DNA from: Marsupella aquatica | Taxonomy: Eukaryota > Marchantiophyta | Assembly: GCA_973895155.1 (NCBI GenBank) | Contig: OZ316896.1 | Location: forward strand, 3,968,001-4,032,000 | Length of the DNA: 64,000 bases | Direction: 5' to 3' | Shown here: positions 53,721 to 64,000 of the stretch, piece by piece | How the letters are laid out: every line of letters begins with the position of its first letter | Position numbering within the stretch: position 1 is the stretch's first letter | Notes under the pieces: generated by a model | Database searches by the model: none | Told to the model about the DNA's origin: nothing | What the model saw: only the letters and a program-made list of their open reading frames with translations | Position numbers and translations under genes: made by a program

Positions 53721-56454
53721 CTCCCTTGTCTGCGGATCTCTCTGAGCTTCGGCTTATTTTGTGAAATATCCGTCTCTGCTTTTGTTTGAGACGAGAAAGC
53801 AGAGAAGCAGAGAGAAATTTGAAGGCACGGCTGCAAGGGCAGGCAAACGCCTTGTAGTTTTTCCTAGCGGCTGACGTAGCCGTACATGGCAATGAGTTGC
53901 GGGGCCGGGGACGGGGCCTAGACATTTACTTAAAGCGCAAGGATCTCAACCACAACGAGTGCCCACCAGATCAAAAATGCGTGTTGTCTTCCCGCCTAGG
54001 ATGTTGTCGTTGTGCGCCTACTGTAGCCAGCGATCCTCTGAACACCCATTGCATCAGAGACTTCCGATTATATGGTAGCATTAAAATAGTACCGAGAGTA
54101 ATTCTCTCAACGTTCTGAATGAAACCGGTTTTGCATGTGTAGCCAGCCTGACCAAATTCGCAAATGCAAGGGAAGCGTCTAGTGAGGTGGTTAAACTTGT
54201 GATCATCATTAGCGTTTCCAGAACTGAAGGTGAATTTCTGTCACTTTTTCTATCACGTGCTTGTATCTTGAGTTGCAGAATCGTAACGGTTCCTTCCGTA
54301 AACGTTTGGTGTTTCCAAAATAAGTCTCGTAGTCCACAGGAAGGTATCACACCATTTTAATCGGAGAGCCAAGCCAGTCATAAGCTCACGATGATAGCCG
54401 GAGGTACTATCATTTCCGAGTACCTGCAACCTCTTCCTGTTGCATATCATCTTCCTTCTCCTTCATTACTTCCCTGCTCAAATAAACAGCTACTAGAGCT
54501 CCAATGTTCTGCAAGTTCTTTACCTTCGTTGTCCCAGGAATTGAGGCAACATCCTAACCTGGACATCGGGTCCAAGCGGGGGCAATCTGCCCTGGCATGA
54601 AACTCTTTTGTCTGCAGATAGCGGTTCGAGAAAGCTTTAATCTTTGCCAGATTCTCTGCGTGGAACTTATTGCAAGCCTTGCCAGATACCGGTTTGTAAA
54701 ATATTAAGCATATAGAGCACAGCTTGTTCAGAATCGACAGGTAAAGGTTTCTGCAGGCTAATTTCTGTGCATAGGAAACTGAGGAAACAAAAAAAAGTAA
54801 GTAATTGGAATCAGTTTTCTCCGGCTCCCACTCCTTTCAGTTTTCGAGAAAGGAGAGCCTATAGAGATTTGTCAATGCAGCAGAAGTTTATCAACGATTG
54901 ACGGCACTCGAACACAATACTGGGCTTAGACTCTCGCTAACACAATATCCGGTCTGGTCCCTAGATTCTCCTGTCGCTTTTCCATCTACCGCAGTCAATT
55001 AAGAAAATGGATCTAAATGAACTGGATGTATTAGTTTTGAGCAGCCGATTCCAGGCTTTCAGTCAGCAGAATCGTCACATAGTCCTTTACAGGGCCATCT
55101 GTCTTCACAAGCAGACTGTAGATGTTTACTACAAAACCATGAGACTCGAGATTTAGGCGAAATTGAGTCAATTTTGGCATGAACTTCAGAAGACACAAGG
55201 ACTTCTCCAATAAGTTATAGTGGCTTCGCTCGGAGTCGTGCTATCCACATGACGTTGAATCTACGATTCGAACTCTTTGTCCATTCCCAACATAGATTCA
55301 GTATTGGTGGCAATCTGTACCTTCTCTCCAAGACCCAATATCTAACATCAATCGTTTTGCAACCAGATTGACAATCGGGAGTGTTCTCATTGAAGTTGAT
55401 CAACCTAGCAGAGAACAACATGAGGTTTTGGTCAACCTGCTTACGATCTGGAATCTCATGTTGCATTTTGCTAAATGGAACATTCCCTATCCCCAACTTT
55501 CTGTTTGAAGTAGTGATCGTTTGCTCATGTCGCTTATCAGTTCTTCCTCACTGCCTGTATGTATGGATGTCAAGTTAAAAAGTTAATTGAAAAGACAAGG
55601 CTTCCATTGTGTCTCTCTACCAATTTCAAACATGCGTGAGACATAGACGAAAGAATTTCTCCTACCTCAGTCTCTAGACAAGAACGGTGTCCACGTGACA
55701 GCTCTTCCCAAAATTTTATCGTAGTCTTGGAACCCAAAAGTAGTGCACTACGCTAGTTATATTCGTGTTAGCATCAGTGGAGTTCAGTACTTGACCTATT
55801 TCTTGCATATTACTTCTGTACACCAGTAGTTGTTTTTCACCAATCCAATCGAGCATTCATGTCTCTCTAATCACCTCACAAACCTATATTATTCTTGCAT
55901 CCGTTCAATGGTCTGGCAAGTAAACTTGAACAACAGCGCAACCAGATATCTCCTTTATCTCAAAGTTTGTGGGCTACTGAAGGTGACGCGTTTGCGTTCG
56001 TCTTTCGTTTACTTTGTTTTTAACAGCAGAGCAACCCCAGCCTTTTTTACAGACACCTATAAGACCGATAGCTTTCAATCATTGCCCACACGGATCTGGA
56101 AATTTCATTCAATTTTTGCAATTTTGAACAACAGTTCCATCGGTTAATTTTCTACCGACACGTTCCATCAATCAATGGACATCAATTTAATGCAACAAAC
56201 TTCTGTACAGGGAGTTGACGCAAATAAAGAAAAACGGAATGAAAAAGCTCTCTACCTTACGGCAGTAGGCAACCTTTATCCAAGTTAAAAAGCCACATAA
56301 GTTGGAAATGCCGTGAAGAATGTCATTACTTTGGGGGGGGCACTATCTAGACTTCTCCATGTGAAGGGCTCATCAATGAGAGCATCTGGAAAAGATGAAG
56401 GGTCAAGCTCCAGAGACCCTGTGTGACATCAATTTTCAAATACATGATTTCGAA
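53721..56454. other. intergenic, no gene seen
   Basis: About 2.7 kb of mixed sequence. The frames here are short (under 110 codons), mostly on overlapping strands and without recognisable domains. A run of eight or more G lies near 56332. No duplication partner was noticed. Confidence 0.5.
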
Positions 56455-58311
56455 CTAATCAGCTCTGCAGTCAGGAGTGGCGGCAGGGTCAAGCTCCATA
56501 GATCCAAGTGGAACACCGTGTTCTTCTGTTTGAGAAGCACCAATTCTATGCTTTGGAATACTGTGAGAAAATTTAACCAGGTCTTCACGCTTAAATGACC
56601 TATACGATTCTATTCCGTCTTGTCTGCAGAACACAGTATTGAAGCCTTTAACCTTAATCAGCTTCCCAGTTCTCAAACCTTCCTTATCACAAAATTCGCT
56701 AAGAATCTCCACCATGTCATACTTGTGTGTACTCCCTTCTCCTTCAAGTTTGGGACCTCCTGCTGGCCCTATCTCTTGCTCTGGATCTCTATAGACAGAC
56801 CACACCTGGCCCTTCTTTGGATATACTTTAAGCAGCCCCGTCTCCACTTGGTCGAGAACAATATGTGAGAAAATTCTGATACTGTCCAGGACATCGGATT
56901 TGCCCACTTTAAAATCCCCACAAGTAATTTGAAGGCCAGTCCTCTTCGTCCATGCGATCTCCTCATCAGTTGCAGAACAAGTGTCCAGCCAATCCAAATG
57001 GGCCTTGAAGGGTTTGGTAGTAACCCTCGAGATACGAGCATAAAACCTCGGCATTCCATCTTGATCATCATAGACTGCCCAAATCTGCCCAGGAAGAATG
57101 CCCTTCTCCATTCTGGCAACATCAAAATCGTAAAACTCAGGGTCGGGAACGGAAATGTCAGAACTAAGATCGGGTACGGGGGAGAAAATCTCTTCTTCTT
57201 CAGAAACAGAATCAGGTACGAGTACGGGTAAGGAAATCTCTTCTCTTTCAGCTTCCTCGTCACTAAAGTTTGCTCCAACTCCCAGTTTCACACGATCACT
57301 ACCATCATTCACATTTGGGTTGTCCTTCCCAGAATCGTCCTTGCGGCGCTGTTTGGCGGGTTCCTTTTCATTCCCCACCACCTCCACCCTAATGAAATAT
57401 TCAGCACCATCTTTCAATTTGGTTCGCTTGACAAGTCGAAAGTCTTCCAACTCTGCAGCCACCTGTTTCTGTAATGATTGTATTTTCAAATCATCCTCCT
57501 TTGCTTTCCTTTTCATAGCTTTTCTTGCAGACGCATACTTCGACGTTGTTGCCCTTCTCTTTTTTTCCAGAACTTCAATCGACCTGGACTTGTCGGCCAG
57601 TAGTTTCTGTAATGACTCTATTTCGAGCTCATCTTCCTCTGCTTTGCTCGTCATAGCTGCTATTGAATATGCGAATCTCGATTCAATCTCCGCAGTTGCT
57701 TTCCTCCGTATAGCTTCAATGTTAATATTCTTCTCTCCCATCTCATCCGTTAACTCCTGTGCTGTCCTCCGTATAGCTTCCATCTCCATAACCTTCTGTC
57801 CCATCTCGTGCCTTACTTCCTGTGCTTCTCTCTGCAAAGCTTGATTCTCTTTCATGACTTTGAACACAATCCCTTTCAGCAGCTCAATTTTCCACTTGTC
57901 CACCTCTCCTTTCCTTTGGACAATTTGTGATTCCAAACTCTCTCTCAACTGATCCGGTACTAACGCCTGCGCTTTCTTCAGCACCTCAATATGCAAATTC
58001 TTCTCCCCCAGATTTATGAGCACGTCCTCTACTCTAGCTTTTCCAATGCTCCAGTTTTCCGTCCTCTCCATGATCGATTTCAAATGCTGCCTGGCGAGCC
58101 GATCATACCGTCTGGGAGTCTCATCTAGCAGCTGTAAAAGCACGCAAGAGCTCCCCCCTAGCAAGTCCGGATCATCCATGGATGGAGAGAGTCGTGGGAG
58201 GAGAACGTCAACTGTGCTTTTCTCAGGCCCTCCTTCCACTTTGACATTCACTTGCTTCTCTCGGTCCTCCACCGTTCCCCCATTTGCTTTTGTCGAAGAT
58301 ACATTTGTCAT
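56455..58311 (-). CDS. coiled-coil protein with C-terminal DUF3444 (plant)
   Basis: 618 residues from ATG 58311. N-terminus polar. Residues ~60-125 are helical. ~125-290 form a long coiled coil with repeated Glu/Lys/Arg heptads and two related segments (MGQKVMEMEAIRRTAQEL and MGEKNINIEAIRRKATAE). ~310-390 is an acidic, Ser/Pro-rich linker. ~395-595 is DUF3444: GQIWAVYDDQDGMPRFYARI, then CGDFKVG, YPKKGQVWSVYRD, GFNTVFC, FSHSIP and finally GSMELDPAATP. In plants DUF3444 usually follows a DnaJ domain; here a coiled coil takes that place and no HPD motif is visible. Role unknown, probably scaffolding (inference). The frame is uninterrupted, so a single exon is possible. Its 5' flank holds four ~143-bp repeats. 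Confidence 0.85.
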   Translation of the reverse strand: MTNVSSTKANGGTVEDREKQVNVKVEGGPEKSTVDVLLPRLSPSMDDPDLLGGSSCVLLQLLDETPRRYDRLARQHLKSIMERTENWSIGKARVEDVLINLGEKNLHIEVLKKAQALVPDQLRESLESQIVQRKGEVDKWKIELLKGIVFKVMKENQALQREAQEVRHEMGQKVMEMEAIRRTAQELTDEMGEKNINIEAIRRKATAEIESRFAYSIAAMTSKAEEDELEIESLQKLLADKSRSIEVLEKKRRATTSKYASARKAMKRKAKEDDLKIQSLQKQVAAELEDFRLVKRTKLKDGAEYFIRVEVVGNEKEPAKQRRKDDSGKDNPNVNDGSDRVKLGVGANFSDEEAEREEISLPVLVPDSVSEEEEIFSPVPDLSSDISVPDPEFYDFDVARMEKGILPGQIWAVYDDQDGMPRFYARISRVTTKPFKAHLDWLDTCSATDEEIAWTKRTGLQITCGDFKVGKSDVLDSIRIFSHIVLDQVETGLLKVYPKKGQVWSVYRDPEQEIGPAGGPKLEGEGSTHKYDMVEILSEFCDKEGLRTGKLIKVKGFNTVFCRQDGIESYRSFKREDLVKFSHSIPKHRIGASQTEEHGVPLGSMELDPAATPDCRAD

Positions 58312-58499
58312 TCAGCGGATCACCTTTGCCAACGCAGGCACTAGGTTCCTACAGTTGCTGAGAGGCGACAGCTAAATCTTCACGTGAAGCGCCAGAGCTC
58401 TCGAGGGAAACAAGCCAACACTCACGATCACAGTTCAGGATTCGCCAAATCAACAGTTTATTCAAAACCAAACCGTCGTTCTATCCTTAAAAGCTAACA

Positions 58500-59040
58500 A
58501 ATGATGACATCAGTCGAACACCAAGCTTGCCCCAACACGGTCACGCGACGCCGATTTGCACGATCATCGACAGACTATTCAGGATTTCGTCACCGTTACT
58601 GTTCAGCCAAAACTAAGCTGTTCTTCATCCACAGAAACTGGGAAACGACGACATCAGTCGAACAGCGAGCTTGCCCCGACACTGTCACGAGACACCGATT
58701 TGCACTGTCATCCACAGATATTCAGGATTCGTCACAGTCACTGTTCAGTCACAACTAAGCTGTTGCTCATCCACAGAAACTGGGAGACGACGACATCAGT
58801 CGTACAGCAAGCTTGCCCAAACACGGTCACAGAGCCGCCGATTGCACTTTCATCGACAGATTATCAGGATTCGTCACCGCAACAGTTTAGGCAAAACTAA
58901 GCAGTTCTCCGTTCCACACAGAAACTGGCAAACGACGACATCAGTCGACCAGCAAGCTTGCCCCAACACCGCCACAGAGAGACGCCGAATCGATTTTGAA
59001 CTTTCATCGACAGATTCAAACGGTAACAGGGCGTTGACTG
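58500..59040. repeat. ~143-bp tandem repeat, four units, 5' flank of DUF3444 gene
   Basis: gacatcagtcg occurs at 58506, 58650, 58792 and 58937 (periods 144, 142, 145). Units share 'agcttgcccc(a/g)acac', 'cgccgatttgcac', 'atc.acaga', 'aggattcgtcac' and 'ccacagaaactgg'. Units differ by 10-20% as judged by eye, and the last is partial. The first unit starts about 190 bp upstream of the minus-strand ATG, so they occupy its probable promoter. The forward frames across them are artefacts. Confidence 0.85.
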
Positions 59041-59505
59041 CAACACTTCTTCCTTTTCAGCCTGCGCTTCTCTTCAAACCTTTCCACGCTCTAAAACTCC
59101 TCGATCTACCTCGAACCCCACCATCTCACTCGACCCAAAGAGCTTCTCTTCCCGGGCCACTCAAAATCAAATCAAAACCACAACAACTCATACCTCACTC
59201 GTGTTTCAATCAATTCCAATGATTTCGGCAACCTCCCACGCTCCAACATCTCTTGGGTACCGTCCCAGACTCCCAGGGTACGACGCTCTATTTAGTGAGG
59301 AGCCCAGCACATGGTTTGGACTGAATGAATGATCACTCTCCAGTCTCCACTCTCCACAGTCCAGAGGTTCCGTGCTTCGAGGCTTTTTTTGCACAGAGCT
59401 GGCCCCCCGTCCCCTGCTCCCCGTGCTTGACATGCGCAATCAAAAAAGCTATGGTGGTCTTTCATCACTATTATTATTAGGGCGTCTCAAAGCCCCCCTT
59501 AACAA
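59041..59505. other. intergenic, no gene seen
   Basis: Mixed sequence between two repeat arrays. Frames are short and overlap on both strands. Confidence 0.5.
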
Positions 59506-59670
59506 GATAATGCACTCTATAATGCACTCTCTAAGTCAAGTATTTGGGGAATTCCCGTAAAAGTTGCACTCTATAAGGAACTCTCTAAGTCAAGTATTTG
59601 GGGAATTCCCGTAAAAGTTGCACTCTATAATGCACTCTCTAAGTCATGTATTAGGGGAATTCCAGTAAAA
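59506..59670. repeat. 54-bp tandem repeat, three copies
   Basis: ctaagtca occurs at 59531, 59585 and 59639 (period 54). Units contain 'tatttggggaattcccgtaa' and 'aagttgcactctataa'. The word 'ggggaa(t/c)tcccgtaaaagttg' also belongs to the 150-bp array that follows, so this is probably a derived, shortened edge of the same array. Confidence 0.88.
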
Positions 59671-61040
59671 GTTGTGGAAGCATATTGCTATAAAGAAAGT
59701 CTGTGGGCTCAAGACTTGAACCCTAACTTTCCCGGAACTGTAGGCAGAAATACAACTCCCATAAAAGTTGTGGAAGCATGTCTAAGTCAAATATTAGAGG
59801 ATTCACGTAAAAGTTGTGGAAGCTTATCTTAGACTGCTGTAAAGAAAGTTTGCGGGCTCAAGACTTGACCAGTAACTTTCCCACAAGTGTAGGCATAAAT
59901 ACAACTCCCATAAAAGTTGTTGAAATGTGTCTGAGTCAAATATTAGGGGAACTCATGTAAAAGTTGTGGAAGCGTAGCTTCAACTGCTGTAAAGAAAGTT
60001 TGTGGGCTCAAGACTTTATCCGCAACTGTAGGCAGAAATACAACTCCCATAAAAGTTGTGGAAGTATGTCTAAGTTAAATATTAGGGGAACTCCCGTAAA
60101 AGTTGTGGAAGCGTATCTTTGACTGCCGTAAAGAAAGTCTGCGGGCTCAAGACTTGACCCGTAATTTTCCCGCAACTGTAGGTGGAAATCCAACTCTGGT
60201 AAAAGTTGTGGAAGCGTATCTTTGACTGCTGTAAAGTAAGTTTGTGGGCTGAAGACTTGACCCGTAACTTTCCCACAACTGTAGGCAGAAATACAATTCC
60301 CATAAAAGTTGTGGAAGCGTGTCTGAGTCAAATATTAGGGGAACTCCCATAAAAGTTGTGGAAGTCTATCTTTGACTACTGTAAAGGAAGTCTGCGGGCT
60401 CAAGACTTGACCCGTAATTTTCCCGAAACTATACGCGGAAATCCAACTCCCGTAAAAGTTGTGGAAGCGTGTCTGAGTCAAATATTAGGGGAACTCCCGT
60501 AAAAGTTGTGGAATTCTATCTTTGACTGCTGTAAAGAAAGTCTGCGGGCTCAAGACTTGACCCATAACTTTCCCGCAACTATACGCGGAAATCCAACTCT
60601 TGTAAAAGTTGTGGAAGCGTGTCTGAGTCAAATATTAGGGGAACTCCCGTAAAAGTTGTGGAAGTCTATCTTTGACTGCTGTAAAGGAAGTCTGCGGGCT
60701 CAAGACTTGACCCGTAATTTTCCCGAAACTATACGCGGAAATCCAACTCCCGTAAAAGTTGTGGAAGCGTGTCTAAGTCAAATATCAAGGGAACTCACGT
60801 AAAAGTTGTGGAAGCGTATCTTTGACTGCTGTAAAGAAAGTTTGTGGGCTCAAGACTTTACCCATAACTTTCCCGCAACTATAGGCCGAAATCCAACTCC
60901 CGTAAAAGTTGTGGAAGCGTGTCTAAGTCAAATATTAGGGGAACTCCCGTAGAAGTTGTGGAAGCGTATCTTTGACTGCTGTAAAGAAAGTGTGCGGGCT
61001 CAAGACTTGACCCATGACTTTCCCACAACTATAGGCGAAA
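59671..61040. repeat. satellite-like array, ~150-bp unit, ten copies
   Basis: gggct(c/g)aagactt starts at 59705, 59854, 60004, 60143, 60246, 60396, 60546, 60696, 60846 and 60996. Spacings are 149, 150, 139 and 103 bp, then 150 bp five times. Each unit contains 'aactcccgtaaaagttgtgg' twice, so it is itself built from a duplicated ~60-bp block. The 103-bp unit has lost one such block. The last six units are the most alike. Because 150 is a multiple of 3, long reverse-strand frames (60.0-60.35 kb) stay open, but they are repeat artefacts. Confidence 0.95.
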
Positions 61041-64000
61041 ATCCAGAACTCCGAAAACCAGTGCAACTGAAGGCATGTGGGCATTGTGCCTCACATGGTG
61101 ATGGTTGCGGCTGGATCAAGCTGCTTATTATTGGAAACAAGCAATATTACTTGCCCCAAGTAAGGACATTGAAGCTCATAACTGGTTAAAATTGACCGGT
61201 CGTTTTTAGTCTATATTCATATAATTTTCAATGATTTTCAGAAAAAAATATAGAAATTATTGGAAATTATATGAATATATCAATTACATTTCTATGTAGA
61301 AAAAATGTGATATTAAGAAGAATAAATTTTGAAACTAATGGTCCATTAAGCACCTTGGAATTGTGTCATAATCAATTTGAAGACCTGCCTAGCTAATTTC
61401 TGTATTGTAATTATCTCAGTTTCAGCAAATCGAGAATGAAGGGAAAATGAGATATGTTATGAGACAAAGGTGAAACCATAACTCTTTCCTTATGGCGCGG
61501 GTCAATGCTACCTCCCCACAATTTTAAAATTACTTATCTAGGTATCATCACCAGAGTCACATGATGGACCACAAATCTGTAACTTTTGGTAACGACCCAC
61601 GCCCAATTGGTCCACCTGAACTTCAAATTTTCTACAACCTTTCACTACATTTAGTGATAGGGCATTTCAAACCTCTTGTTTGGCAGAAATCAATTTCAAG
61701 TGTCCAGTTTGATGGGTAGGGGATGAAAATGTGTGGAGTGGACAAAGAGGGCTAGAGTCACTAACTCAGACAGTCAGTGCACTGGCCTCGGCACCAAAAT
61801 CTGGCCAGTGAGAATGTGTTGCACCTTAACAAAAAGACCAAGTCAACTAAACTTTTTTGATGATGTTGACTTGACCCCCGGACTTGTATTGTGACTCATC
61901 TCAAACCAAATACACCCTGGGTTAAGTTTGCCCAGAAGTTGGGTCGAGGATGGAAATTCCGGCAATGGCTGACATAAGTTAAACGTGGAACAAGAGGTGT
62001 AAGACACCCTGGCATTACTTTCAAAGTAGTGCTAGCAACACTAATTCTCGAGTAAGAAAATCTGCACCAGTTCCCTTGCTGCAGGCTATCCAGGCAACTT
62101 TGAGGGGCCAATGCAGGTCAGGACCATCACACCCTCCCCAAAGAGGAAATGGATTGCAGGGATGGTTGCCATTTTCTTGAGGGGTTATTCCGGGGGTTAC
62201 CTAAGTAGTGTATTTTTCAAAAACTATAAGCAATCGCGACCTAATTCAGATACGGTAGTTTCAAAAGAAAATATTCTCTAAATAATACAATTGTAAATTG
62301 TGACCTGTTTACTTTATAGTAGAGCAGAAAATATTGAGGAATGTTCTTTATTTATGTGCTACAAACATCTTCGTTACTTTACTTGCTGTGATTTATAAAA
62401 CTTGGATCTAAAAAGTATGAAATAACTATTTTGGATTTTTGGATCACAATATTTTCCAGTGGCTTTAGGAGTTAGGCAACCATTTGGCTATGCATTCTTA
62501 CAGCTTATGCTTGCAAATTCTGTCAAAGCACGAGAGTTAGCCGAAAATGTGAACTTAGCATAGGATGTAAAGTTGGAGCAATGCAAGCACATAGATGAGC
62601 TTTCTCAGAGTAGGCAACAGGGAAAAAGAATGTCTTTCAATTGAGTTGGATGTCATATTTGGTGCAAGCTCTGAAATCTCTATTCCGTCACTTCACCCAT
62701 CATCTCACATAATCAATTCAAATATGCACATAAATGTACAGGTGAGAAAATTAGTGACAAAAACTCTGAATAAGTTAGAGATTTTACAATTTTGACCATT
62801 CTAGTGATTGTATATGTTAGGTATTTACTCTTGCGTCTAGGGTTACGACATGTAACCATAGTTAGGCTACCCTTAATCAGAGATGTGGTTAGGTTAACTA
62901 AGTTGCACACTATATCCTAAGCGGTGTTTGCTAGGATAAGTGAAACTAAAACTCATTATTACAAAACCACTTGAGAGATAAGGAGAACTAAGACTCTTGG
63001 GGGGGGGGGGGGTCACTATATGGAGAGCCATACATTGCATGCAATGTTTTAGGGTTGGACCCCCTAACTTATAAGTGAAAAAAATTAATTTGCAAAACGT
63101 TTTCTTTCTTTAAATTTTGTCCATTTTTTACTAAAAAAACCCCTAAAAACTTTAAAGAAAGTATTTTTTACAATTAATTAGGCTTATGTGTTCTTTAAAG
63201 CCGTCCAGTCAATAAAACATAGTCTTTAAAGTCCTATGTGTGCTTCCACAAAACTTTGGAAATCTTCTGCCACACACATTCAAATGGGCATACACTTTGT
63301 TGCACGTGATGTGCCACTTCCGTGGAAGTGACCCCCCCGAGCTTAGACTTTGAATACTTGGTACATGGTTGACGGGCTTAGAGTTTAGTAAAGCTCTTTT
63401 GTGTGTTCCCGTGTGGCGTAGCCTCAAGAAGGTGAACCATGTATCTTTTGCGTTGATCACTTATACGTTGGATGTGTCATGTCCTTACTATTGTGAATGT
63501 CGTCTATGCTCAACAATATAGAGTATAATATTTTTTTGTAACAAAGACAAAATTCGCAACAACAAGCCCATGAACCATCCAATCCACAAGTAGTCGACAC
63601 AAAAAGATCCTTGGTCAACCTCAATTGAGGCTATGTCCACGGGAACACATGAGAGCTAAAACTGCACTTTACGCTTGTCGGCCTACCAATTGTCTTTGCA
63701 ATACAATATCTTCCTATCTCTCAACTGGCTCCATAACAATGAGCCTAAATTCCTCCTATCCAAACAAACACCGCTTGTGATATAATGTGCAACTTAGTAA
63801 ACAACCCTAAAAGAGCGTATGGAGCATTTTAGAGATCAATGACCTATAAACTCAAAATTTAGTCCATCATTTGGAGGGTAAGAAATTTGAAAATCTCTCA
63901 TATTGAATTCATTGACCAATGCTTCTCCCCCTAGTTTCTTTGACCTGTCCAAAGTGATGTGTTGCCATACTAGGTTCAAAATCTCAATCATATCCAAGAT
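61041..64000. other. intergenic, AT-rich, no gene seen
   Basis: No credible gene. A near-perfect inverted repeat lies at 61213-61278 and a run of 14 G at 62999-63012. AT-rich runs with poly-T and poly-A tracts occur at 63.08-63.18 kb. Frames are short and unrecognised. Confidence 0.5.
61213..61278. repeat. inverted repeat, ~26-bp arms
   Basis: Left arm atattcatataattttcaat(gattttc) and right arm (gaaattattgg)aaattatatgaatat are reverse complements with about two mismatches and a ~13-nt A-rich loop. It could be the end of a small hairpin element or a transcription-end hairpin. No gene is adjacent. Confidence 0.75.

Noticed and set aside
60008-60350. Reverse frames of 67-107 codons reading LPQLL-type repeats
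   Set aside because: They arise from the 150-bp tandem array, whose unit length is a multiple of three.
59671-61040. Regularly spaced repeats suggesting a CRISPR array
   Set aside because: Units are contiguous ~150-bp repeats without unique spacers, in eukaryotic DNA; this is a tandem satellite-type array.

Overview
The window looks like nuclear DNA of a land plant. Two things support this. First, there is a 5'-truncated plant-type L1 LINE with an open reverse transcriptase frame (about 24.7-27.7 kb, minus strand). Second, there is a 618-residue protein ending in a plant-type DUF3444 domain (56.5-58.3 kb, minus strand). Most of the rest is AT-rich, repeat-laden, gene-poor sequence. I cannot name the species. 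A non-seed plant such as a liverwort, moss, lycophyte or fern is a guess only, prompted by the fungal-looking genes.

The notable content is a set of intronless, relatively GC-rich genes whose family features look fungal (ascomycete-like) rather than plant-like: RNase H proteins, a SET-domain protein, MYND-finger proteins and pRiA4b ORF-3-like proteins. They lie between plant elements on the same contig, so they read as genes acquired by a plant and then duplicated, not as contamination. This affinity comes from remembered family features and no search was run.

Layout. 0-10.7 kb: intergenic sequence with several tandem repeats, two copies of a double-hairpin element, a possible decayed gene (7.5-8.2 kb) and two weak small ORFs. 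10.7-19.8 kb, module A: RNase H (+), SET protein (-), MYND protein (+) and coiled-coil protein (-), all with open frames. 19.8-29.3 kb: repeats plus the LINE. 28.0-35.2 kb, module B: intact RNase H, broken MYND, broken coiled-coil gene. 36.2-45 kb, module C: frameshifted RNase H, heavily decayed MYND, intact coiled-coil gene. Modules B and C also share their left flanks, so they are closer to each other than to A. The SET gene is found only in A.

47.2-53.7 kb holds two copies (D1, D2) of a different roughly 3-kb unit, each with one pRiA4b ORF-3-like gene. D1 carries one nonsense codon and D2 is open. 56.5-58.3 kb is the DUF3444 gene, with four ~143-bp repeats in its 5' flank. 59.5-61.0 kb is a satellite-like array of ten ~150-bp units. 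61-64 kb shows no gene.

How the genes work together is inferred. The same order and orientation (RNase H forward, MYND forward, coiled-coil reverse) recurs in three modules, so the cassette was duplicated as a block. Different members stayed open in different modules: RNase H in A and B, coiled-coil in A and C, MYND only in A. Whether any of these genes is expressed cannot be told from the sequence.
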